A DNA stretch of 64,000 bases from Bacillota bacterium (lineage in GTDB: Bacteria > Bacillota > UBA4882 > UBA8346). The DNA lies in assembly GCA_023394955.1 (NCBI GenBank), contig JAEWZY010000018.1, positions 1-64,000 of the forward strand, in the 5' to 3' direction. Below the pieces are notes generated by a model. The model was not told the DNA's origin, made no database searches, and saw only the letters and a program-made list of their open reading frames with translations. Position 1 is the first letter of the stretch. Each line of letters begins with the position of its first letter. Shown in pieces: positions 57,976 to 64,000 of the stretch. The position numbers were made by a program, and so were the translations under genes.

Positions 57976-58372
57976 TGATCAGTTCATAAGTAAGATTGGC
58001 GTTTAATGAGGCTGCCACTGAGCAATACTTGGTATGGGAAAGCTCAACGGCGCGTTTGACTTTTTCAAGATCGATATCGGTCCCGGAGAACCGATAAACC
58101 ATATGAATATCCGTAAATTTTTTAGGATGTTCCTCAGCCCTTTGCCCGGTAATTTCGATAGTTAAATTTTTTAGTTCCATTTTCATTTTTTTAATGATTG
58201 AAACTACATCAGCGCCGCTACAACCGCCAAGGCCGTGCAAGATTAATTCCATGGGCCTGGCGCCGGAATCTTGACCGCCATTATCGGTGCCGACATCCAC
58301 TTTTACGGAGCGCTCTGAATCCCCGTAAGCTAAAAAACCCATTTTACCGTCCCAGTCCAGTTTGGAATTCAT
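57968..58372 (-). CDS. OsmC-family peroxiredoxin-like protein
   Basis: OsmC-family proteins are thiol-dependent peroxidases that reduce organic hydroperoxides. The 134-aa protein has the two catalytic cysteines in ELILHGLGGCSGADVV and HTKYCSVAASLNAN. Glycine-rich surroundings match the YhfA/OsmC group. The ATG 58372 follows GGTGATAAGG; an upstream GTG (58384) overlaps that site. It is divergent from the flavoprotein gene, and convergent with the cotJ operon. Confidence 0.88.
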   Translation of the reverse strand: MNSKLDWDGKMGFLAYGDSERSVKVDVGTDNGGQDSGARPMELILHGLGGCSGADVVSIIKKMKMELKNLTIEITGQRAEEHPKKFTDIHMVYRFSGTDIDLEKVKRAVELSHTKYCSVAASLNANLTYELIIE

Positions 58373-58472
58373 CCTTATCACCACTTTCGATTTTTATTTA
58401 ATTATACAGAGGAAAAATCAAATAATCAAATCAATTCCGGTAAAAATAACTTCGGTAAGAAGGGGGATTAGT

Positions 58473-59879
58473 ATGAGCTTAGGGTGGGAGTTTCTTTTAG
58501 CGGTAAGTTTGGGATTTTTGGTAACTGCTTTGGTAGGTTTAGTTTTATGGAAACCGGCTTTAAATCTCTGGGCCGACTCCTTCATAAAACGGCTGATAAA
58601 GGACGCATACCCGGAAAATCTGGGAGAAATGTATAATGTCTTTGCTAAGGTGGGATTTCAAAACATCTTTGAATCGGATTTGCGAGGAACTACCGGGAAA
58701 CCGTTACAGCGGCCTTTTGGCTCTCCCAAGCATTTTTCGGCTTGGGAAAAACTTACTTTTAATAGTGTTTATTTATCGCGTCAACCGGTAATGGAATCGA
58801 TAGCCATTGATACCAAGGCAGTGATCGGGCCGAAGGCTAAACGCCCGCTTTGCATTGATTTACCTATAATAATCGCTGGGATGGCGTATGGCGCCGGGCC
58901 TTCATTCCGGGCTAAGCTCGCTTTGGCCAAAGGGGCTGATCAAGAAAATACCGCCACTAATACCGGGGTAGGCCCTTTTCTACCGGAAGAACGAAAACAT
59001 ACGAAACGTTTGATAATTCAATATAATAGAGGATACTGGGCCAAGGAGGAGAAAGTGTTACGCCAGGCAGACGCTGTCGAAATCCAGTTAGGCTACGGGG
59101 CTTTAGGTTCAGCGCCGCGGGTATGGAATTACCAGGATTTGAGCCCGGAGTTTCGGGATTATATGAACTTGAAGCAGGGGGAAGATATGTTGGAGGAAGC
59201 TTCGCTGCCAAATGTCAAAAGCGGGGAGGACTTGGCTGAGCTAGTAAATTACCTCAGGAAAACCACTAATGGAGCGCCCATCGGGATCAAATTCGGAGCT
59301 ACCCATTGGCTGGAGAAGGAGTTGGAGATCTTCACCGGCGCAGGTATAGATTTTTTGAGTATTTCCGGAGCCGAAGCCGGAATTAATTATGGGCCGGCGA
59401 TTTTAGCGGATGATTTAGGATTACCCACTTTGGCGGCGCTTTGTCGCGCAGTCCGCTTTTTAAAGCAAAGAAAGCTTCAAGATAAAGTGTCATTAATAAT
59501 TGACGGTGGTTTGACGACCCCGGGTCAATTCATGAAAGCGCTGGCTTTGGGGGCCGATGTTGTCGCCATCGGGACCATTGCCTTACTAGTGATCGCTCAT
59601 ACTCAAGTCGTTAAGGCCCTTCCTTGGGAGCCGCCGACGGAGTTGGTTTACGAACGAGGGAAATACAAAGATAAATTGGATATTGATGCCGGCGCTAAGA
59701 GTTTGGCTAATTTCTTGAAAAGTTGTAAAGAAGAAATGGTGTTAGGAATGCGGACTATAGGTAAAACATCCTTAAAAGAACTAGCCCCCGAAGATCTTTC
59801 GGCTGCGTCCCCGGAGGTGGCGGAACTGACCGGAGTTGAATTGAACCTGTTTTCCCCGGGAAAGGCCAAGAATAAGTAA
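58473..59879 (+). CDS. Membrane-anchored glutamate-synthase-like FMN protein (first copy)
   Basis: The 468-aa protein starts with a membrane helix (about 6-28) followed by a GltB-type FMN-binding TIM barrel (about 95-420) with ATNTGVGPFLPEER, GIKFGATHWLEKELEIFTGAGIDFL, IDGGLTTPGQFMKALALGADVV and a WEPPTELVYERGKYK segment. It lacks the cysteine set that holds the 3Fe-4S cluster in GltB, so it is not a complete glutamate synthase. No glutaminase or NADPH domain is present. Function unknown; FMN chemistry at the membrane is implied. ATG 58473 follows AAGGGGGA. Confidence 0.85.
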   Translation: MSLGWEFLLAVSLGFLVTALVGLVLWKPALNLWADSFIKRLIKDAYPENLGEMYNVFAKVGFQNIFESDLRGTTGKPLQRPFGSPKHFSAWEKLTFNSVYLSRQPVMESIAIDTKAVIGPKAKRPLCIDLPIIIAGMAYGAGPSFRAKLALAKGADQENTATNTGVGPFLPEERKHTKRLIIQYNRGYWAKEEKVLRQADAVEIQLGYGALGSAPRVWNYQDLSPEFRDYMNLKQGEDMLEEASLPNVKSGEDLAELVNYLRKTTNGAPIGIKFGATHWLEKELEIFTGAGIDFLSISGAEAGINYGPAILADDLGLPTLAALCRAVRFLKQRKLQDKVSLIIDGGLTTPGQFMKALALGADVVAIGTIALLVIAHTQVVKALPWEPPTELVYERGKYKDKLDIDAGAKSLANFLKSCKEEMVLGMRTIGKTSLKELAPEDLSAASPEVAELTGVELNLFSPGKAKNK

Positions 59880-61247
59880 ATGATCATTAAGATTCTGCTA
59901 TTAGTCGGAGGCACAGCTTTAGGGCTATTCTTAGCTGCTGGGTTATTGGCAATCTACTTTAATAGAAATGCTAAAAAATCGGCTAGTCAATGGTGTAAAC
60001 AGGGTAGTATCGATGAAATTATCACTCTCTTAAAAAGGAACTCCTGGCAAAAATACTTTGAAGCGATGCTGCGTGGTTCAACGGGGAAGCCATTGGAAAG
60101 GCCCTTTGGCACTCCGATTCATTTCTTTTGGTTGGACCGGATTCAGTTTAAACCTGTTTATCTATCCCACTTACCATTGGGTATAAATGATCCAATCGAT
60201 ACCCAAGTGGTTTTAGGACCGCAAGCCTCAAAACCACTAATTCTGAAGATCCCGATAATGGTCGGCGGTTGGTCAATCAGCGCGGTCAGTCTTAAAACTA
60301 AATTGGCATTAGCTAAGGCATCGGTATTATCCGGCACCGCTACCAACTGCGGAAGCGGTCCCTTTGTCGATGAAGTAAGAGCCGAAGCTGAAAAGTATAT
60401 TCTACAATATACTAAAGGTTTTTGGTCAAAAACAGAGCCGGTTTTGAGGGAAGCCGATATGATTGAAATCGCCTTGGGCCAAGGCGCCTGGGGCTCAGCC
60501 CCAAAACGAATAAATGGTTACCAGGTTACCCCAGACTTCGCCCGGAGATTGGAGGCTATTCCCGGACTCGACCTGCTGGCGGATTCAAGGTTACCCGAGG
60601 TTGAAAATTTTGAGGATTGGAGAGCCCTGATTAGCCACCTTAAGGAGATAACCGGGGGCGTTCCGATCGGGGTTAAGTTCGGCGGAACCCATTATTTAGA
60701 AACAGAATTAGAGTTGATGATCGAAGGCGGAGTGGATATTATCGTGCTGGACGGTAAGGAAGGCGGTACTCACGCCGGTCCGCCGTTATTATTGGATGAT
60801 GTGGGAATGGCCACTTTTCCTTCCCTATGCCGGGCGGCGCATTTTTTTGAGAAACATAACTTGAAAGGGAAAGTATCTTTGATAATCGGCGGCGGTTTGT
60901 TTACCCCGGGGGACTTCTTGAAATGTTTAGCATTAGGGGCTGATGCGATAATAGTAGGGACCGTTGCCGCTTTGACCATGTCCAATATTCAGGTCTTAAA
61001 AAGTGTTCCTTGGGAACCTCCGACGGGAATATTATATCGCGGCGGCAAAGAAGCGGATCAGTATGATTCGGACCAGGGAGCGAATAATTTGAATAACTAC
61101 TTCCAAAGTTGTGTCGCGGAGATGGAGGCCATTGCCCGTACGATGGGGAAAAGTAGTTTCAAGGATATCGGATGTGATGATTTAGTGGCTTTAGATCCAC
61201 TCTATGCCGAAGCGTCAAAGATTGAGTATCTAAATCAAAGCAGGTGA
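59880..61247 (+). CDS. Membrane-anchored glutamate-synthase-like FMN protein (second copy)
   Basis: The 455-aa paralogue of the previous gene starts at the base after its stop codon. It has the same N-terminal helix and the same FMN-barrel blocks: ATNCGSGPFVDEVR, GVKFGGTHYLETELELMIEGGVDII, IIGGGLFTPGDFLKCLALGADAIIVGT and VPWEPPTGILYRGGKE. Identity to the first copy is clear but moderate, so the duplication is old and the two may form a heterodimer. The 3Fe-4S cysteines are missing here too. The ribosome binding site lies in the end of the first gene (AAGG...), suggesting coupled translation. Confidence 0.85.
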   Translation: MIIKILLLVGGTALGLFLAAGLLAIYFNRNAKKSASQWCKQGSIDEIITLLKRNSWQKYFEAMLRGSTGKPLERPFGTPIHFFWLDRIQFKPVYLSHLPLGINDPIDTQVVLGPQASKPLILKIPIMVGGWSISAVSLKTKLALAKASVLSGTATNCGSGPFVDEVRAEAEKYILQYTKGFWSKTEPVLREADMIEIALGQGAWGSAPKRINGYQVTPDFARRLEAIPGLDLLADSRLPEVENFEDWRALISHLKEITGGVPIGVKFGGTHYLETELELMIEGGVDIIVLDGKEGGTHAGPPLLLDDVGMATFPSLCRAAHFFEKHNLKGKVSLIIGGGLFTPGDFLKCLALGADAIIVGTVAALTMSNIQVLKSVPWEPPTGILYRGGKEADQYDSDQGANNLNNYFQSCVAEMEAIARTMGKSSFKDIGCDDLVALDPLYAEASKIEYLNQSR

Positions 61248-61306
61248 AAATGAAACCGGCGCGAATAAAATAAAAAGCGGTACTAGGTAAAGTAGGAGGG
61301 CTGTTG

Positions 61307-61600
61307 ATGGCCGGTATAAATGAAAAGACTTGTTTCGGTAGCGCCGCCAAGGAAGATATTTTAGCCAGGTTAAGAAGGGCTGAAGGACAACTGCGGGGGA
61401 TTCAAAAGATGGTAGAAGAAGAACGTTCCTGTCAGGATTTGGTCATCCAGCTGATTGCGGTAAAGGAGGCTGTTACCCAAGTAGCGATTACTGCTCTAAG
61501 CAATCAATTGATTCATTGTCTGCAAACGGAGATCAATGAAGGTCGATCTGAGGATGCGGTAATTGAGAAATTCATACAAGCTTTTAAGAAGTTAGCCTAA
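61307..61600 (+). CDS. CsoR/FrmR/CstR-family transcriptional regulator
   Basis: These all-helical DUF156 repressors sense Cu(I), Ni(II), formaldehyde or sulfane sulfur. The 97-aa protein has LARLRRAEGQLRGIQKMVEEERSCQDLVIQL with the first conserved cysteine, and the distal pair region reads NQLIHC, keeping the second cysteine but replacing the usual copper-ligand histidine (DHLxHC) by glutamine. This is more like a CstR-type sulfur sensor or another ligand class than a copper sensor (inference). ATG 61307 follows GGAGG by seven bases. The target operator was not identified. It is 59 bases after the flavoprotein pair. Confidence 0.85.
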   Translation: MAGINEKTCFGSAAKEDILARLRRAEGQLRGIQKMVEEERSCQDLVIQLIAVKEAVTQVAITALSNQLIHCLQTEINEGRSEDAVIEKFIQAFKKLA

Positions 61601-61710
61601 TAGTTATGTTTATTTAAGGGAGTATTAGGTTAGCGCCGTTTGGGAACTAATAGTATTTAATTACGTCTCTTCTTTTATCAGGACTAATATACAATATGAG
61701 GTGAGATTGG

Positions 61711-63135
61711 ATGATACTAAACCGCTTTCCAAATAAAATTACTTCCTGGTCGTTTTTGGTAGTTTTATTTATCGTGGTAACCATTAACAGTAGCGGTATT
61801 TTTGCGTTAGATAGGAATCAAACTGGAGCAGGCGTTGAGTTAACAGTCTACAACCAAGATTTAGCCTTAGTAAAGGAGCGCCGGATGTTGGAGCTTCGGG
61901 CCGGTGTTGGTGAACTTAAGTTCACAGATGTGGCGGCCTTGATCGACCCTACATCAGTATGGTTTCGTTCCTTAACTGACCCCGAAGTAAAAGTGTTGGA
62001 ACAAAACTATGAATATGATGTCATTAATGATGCTAAACTGCTCCAAAAATACCTCGGTCAAAAAATCCGGTTGACGACGGTCAAGGGTGATAATTTTGAA
62101 GGGTACTTGGTTAGTACCGGCCCTGATATAATCCTCGCCTCGAAACCGGAGGGGGGCGAGGTCAAAGCTATCAAGTCTCAACAGATTCAAGGGATATTCT
62201 TCCCGGAAATGCCCGGAGGTTTGGTGGTCCGGCCAACTTTGGTTTGGCTGCTCTCCAATCCGAATCAAGCCGGGAAACAACAGGTTGAAGTCACTTATTT
62301 GACGCGGGGTATTTCCTGGAAAGCGGATTATGTGGCAACGGTTAATCAGACTGATGACCGCCTTGATTTGATTGGATGGGTAACACTTGATAATCAAAGC
62401 GGCTCCGAATATAAACAAGCCAGGCTAAAGCTAGTGGCGGGGGACGTAAACCGCGTTCCTGAAGAAATGAGGCCTGAGGCGGAAAAGGTATTTTTAATGC
62501 GGGCCGCCAAGGCGGAAGCGGCGGACGCCGGATTTGAAGAAGAATCTTTCTTTGAGTACCATCTCTATACTTTGGGGCGGACCACTACAATCAAGAACAA
62601 CCAGGTCAAACAAGTGGAGTTATTGACCAGCGCCTCGATTCCGGTTAGAAAGTTATTTATTTACGAAGGCGCTGTTAACCCCGGAAAAGTGAAAGTGATG
62701 TTGGAGCTTAAAAACAGTGAGGAAAACAATTTAGGGATGCCGTTACCTAAGGGCAGAATCCGAGTCCAGAAAGCTGACAGCGAAGGTTCGCTCCAATTTA
62801 TAGGTGAAGATCGGATCGATCATACGCCGAAGGATGAAAAAGTTAGAATCCAGATGGGAAATGCTTTCGATATCAAAGGAGAGAGAATCCGGACGGAGGT
62901 CCGCGAACCGAGTAAAAATACCCGTGAGGAAAGTTATCGAATCACTCTCCGTAATCATAAAAAAGAACCGGTGACACTCACTGCAGTTGAGTATCTAAAC
63001 CGCTGGAGCGAATGGCAAATCATAAAAAAAGATTGTGATTTCATTAAAACCGAGGCTGGGAAGGCGGAGTTTACGGTGATCATTCCCGCGGATGGAGAGA
63101 AAGTGATCAATTATACGGTAAGGTATAGACAGTGA
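61711..63135 (+). CDS. Secreted DUF4139 domain protein
   Basis: The 474-aa protein has an N-terminal signal peptide or anchor (about 12-33) and the DUF4139 pattern: LTVYNQDLALVKERRMLEL near the start, the conserved LTYLTRGISWKADYVATV-like segment (ISWKADYVATV), and a long beta-rich C-terminal half ending in VIIPADGEKVINYTVRY. The family is found mostly in exported proteins of diderm bacteria and some others; no enzymatic activity is known. The ATG follows GAGGTGAGATTGG. Its stop codon lies inside an inverted repeat shared with the convergent dapL. Confidence 0.85.
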   Translation: MILNRFPNKITSWSFLVVLFIVVTINSSGIFALDRNQTGAGVELTVYNQDLALVKERRMLELRAGVGELKFTDVAALIDPTSVWFRSLTDPEVKVLEQNYEYDVINDAKLLQKYLGQKIRLTTVKGDNFEGYLVSTGPDIILASKPEGGEVKAIKSQQIQGIFFPEMPGGLVVRPTLVWLLSNPNQAGKQQVEVTYLTRGISWKADYVATVNQTDDRLDLIGWVTLDNQSGSEYKQARLKLVAGDVNRVPEEMRPEAEKVFLMRAAKAEAADAGFEEESFFEYHLYTLGRTTTIKNNQVKQVELLTSASIPVRKLFIYEGAVNPGKVKVMLELKNSEENNLGMPLPKGRIRVQKADSEGSLQFIGEDRIDHTPKDEKVRIQMGNAFDIKGERIRTEVREPSKNTREESYRITLRNHKKEPVTLTAVEYLNRWSEWQIIKKDCDFIKTEAGKAEFTVIIPADGEKVINYTVRYRQ

Positions 63136-63171
63136 CAGCTATCATTGGAGAAATTTTGATGGCTGTCACTG
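63130..63171. terminator. 15-bp inverted repeat between DUF4139 gene and dapL
   Basis: CAGTGACAGCTATCA (63130-63144) and TGATGGCTGTCACTG (63157-63171) pair over 15 bp with one G-U, and a 12-base loop. The left arm contains the DUF4139 stop codon TGA (63133-63135). The sequence lacks a U-tract. Confidence 0.55.
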
Positions 63172-63191
63172 TAATTGAAAACTAAAATCGA

Positions 63192-64000
63192 CTACAAGGA
63201 GATTTGTTTAATCCTTTCCATGGCTTTCTCCGTGTTTTCTTTACTCCCGAAGGCGGTCAACCGGAAATACCCTTCGCCGCTGGGACCGAATCCCGAACCG
63301 GGGGTCCCAACGATCTGGACTTCATTTAATAGTTTGTCAAAGAACTCCCAGGAGGTTAGTTTTCCGGGGGTTTTTAGCCAGATATAGGGAGCATTGATAC
63401 CGCCGTAAATTTTAAATCCTAGCTTCTGCAGGCCTTCACGGATGATACCGGCATTGGTCATATAATAACTGATCACTTCTTTAATCTGTTTCTTGCCTTC
63501 ACCGGTATAGGTCGCGGCTGCGGCAGCCTGGACCGGATAGGAGACGCCATTGAATTTGGTGGTCTGACGGCGGAGCCAGAGTTTATTCAGTTCGTGAGCT
63601 TTACCGGTTGAATCGTAAGCCATCACTGATTTGGGGACGACCGTGAACGCGCAGCGGGTACCGGTGAAACCGGCGGTCTTGGAGAAACTCCGGAATTCGA
63701 TGGCTACATCTTTAGCCTCGTCAACTTCGTAAATACTGTGGGGAATCCCTTTTTCCTGAATATAAGCCTCATAAGCAGCGTCAAAAAGGATGATCGCTTT
63801 ACTCTCCCGGGCATAATCGACCCATTTTTTTAGTTCGTCTTTGGTTAAGGTCATTCCAGTCGGGTTGTTCGGAAAACAAAGATAAATCAGGTCAATCTTT
63901 TCTTTGGGAAGCTCCGGTTTTAAACCGTTAGCTTCAGTGCAGGGGAGGTAGACTATTTTCTTATATCTTCCGTCCGTCCCTAATTTACCGGAACGGCCGG
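63192..64000 (-). CDS. dapL: LL-diaminopimelate aminotransferase (5' end outside the window)
   Basis: DapL converts tetrahydrodipicolinate directly to LL-diaminopimelate by transamination from glutamate, bypassing the succinylase/acetylase routes of lysine and peptidoglycan synthesis. The visible part, about 269 residues, covers the C-terminal two thirds: FPNNPTGMTL, ILFDAAYEAYI, the PLP lysine in RSFSKTAGFTGTR and a C-terminal domain with GGINAPYIWLK and GFGPSGEGYFRLTAFGS. The reading frame stays open to position 64000, so the annotated internal ATG at 63854 is not the start. DapL occurs in Clostridia, Bacteroidetes, plants and relatives. Confidence 0.93.
   Translation of the reverse strand, partial: GRSGKLGTDGRYKKIVYLPCTEANGLKPELPKEKIDLIYLCFPNNPTGMTLTKDELKKWVDYARESKAIILFDAAYEAYIQEKGIPHSIYEVDEAKDVAIEFRSFSKTAGFTGTRCAFTVVPKSVMAYDSTGKAHELNKLWLRRQTTKFNGVSYPVQAAAAATYTGEGKKQIKEVISYYMTNAGIIREGLQKLGFKIYGGINAPYIWLKTPGKLTSWEFFDKLLNEVQIVGTPGSGFGPSGEGYFRLTAFGSKENTEKAMERIKQISL

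Overview
The window looks like chromosome of an anaerobic, endospore-forming member of the Bacillota. The evidence is the sporulation set (spo0A, spoVS, cwlD, an alpha/beta-type SASP, cotJABC, a YqhV homologue), fermentative and anaerobic enzymes (AdhE, indolepyruvate:ferredoxin oxidoreductase IorAB), an LL-diaminopimelate aminotransferase, strong GGAGG ribosome binding sites and many TTG/GTG starts. A signal-peptide protein ending in a classical outer-membrane beta-signal hints at a diderm lineage, possibly Limnochordia/Hydrogenispora-like. That placement is inference and is not proven here. I found no rRNA, tRNA, CRISPR array, transposase or prophage. The DNA reads as mostly vertical chromosome with a few accessory islets.

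Layout. 1-1.5 kb: degenerate tandem repeats and a conserved hypothetical. 1.5-6 kb: adhE, speD with its own promoter and long leader, cwlD behind a hairpin-rich leader. 6-15 kb: the housekeeping/sporulation run cinA, LexA-controlled recA, recX, rny, an unknown, ymdB, spoVS, an acetyltransferase and spo0A. 14.5-21 kb: rlmN, FHA protein, prpC, prkC, rsgA, rpe, cheX, ireB, a Ser/Thr phosphorylation block. 21-29.8 kb: small accessory genes (FMN split-barrel protein, lipoprotein, phosphosulfolactate synthase, UPF0756, YqhV), the beta-barrel candidate, a SASP, murC, a HAD phosphatase and YpiB. 30-36 kb: M29 aminopeptidase, thiamine-binding-like protein, HD-GYP protein, MGDG-synthase-like glycosyltransferase, polysaccharide deacetylase, YkoP-like protein and PilZ protein. 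36-43 kb: a candidate small RNA, iorA-iorB-paaK, a MntA/HepT toxin-antitoxin pair and a membrane serine hydrolase. 43-53 kb: argH, lysC, apt, a methyltransferase, an amidohydrolase, a B12-binding radical SAM protein, an FmdB protein and argS. 53-64 kb: YhcH, a lipase-like hydrolase, a ferritin-like protein, small unknowns, a Cys-rich protein, cotJABC, OsmC, two membrane-anchored GltB-like flavoproteins, a CsoR-family regulator, a DUF4139 protein and the 3' part of dapL.

Themes. Sporulation genes are scattered through the window, and spo0A has an RNA element able to hide its own ribosome binding site. Second-messenger signalling is represented by an HD-GYP and a PilZ protein 3 kb apart. Two genes (rny and the yqhV homologue) have excellent Shine-Dalgarno sequences positioned for an AUC start codon rather than any standard start. 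Several convergent gene pairs end in long inverted repeats that overlap stop codons or lack a U-tract.
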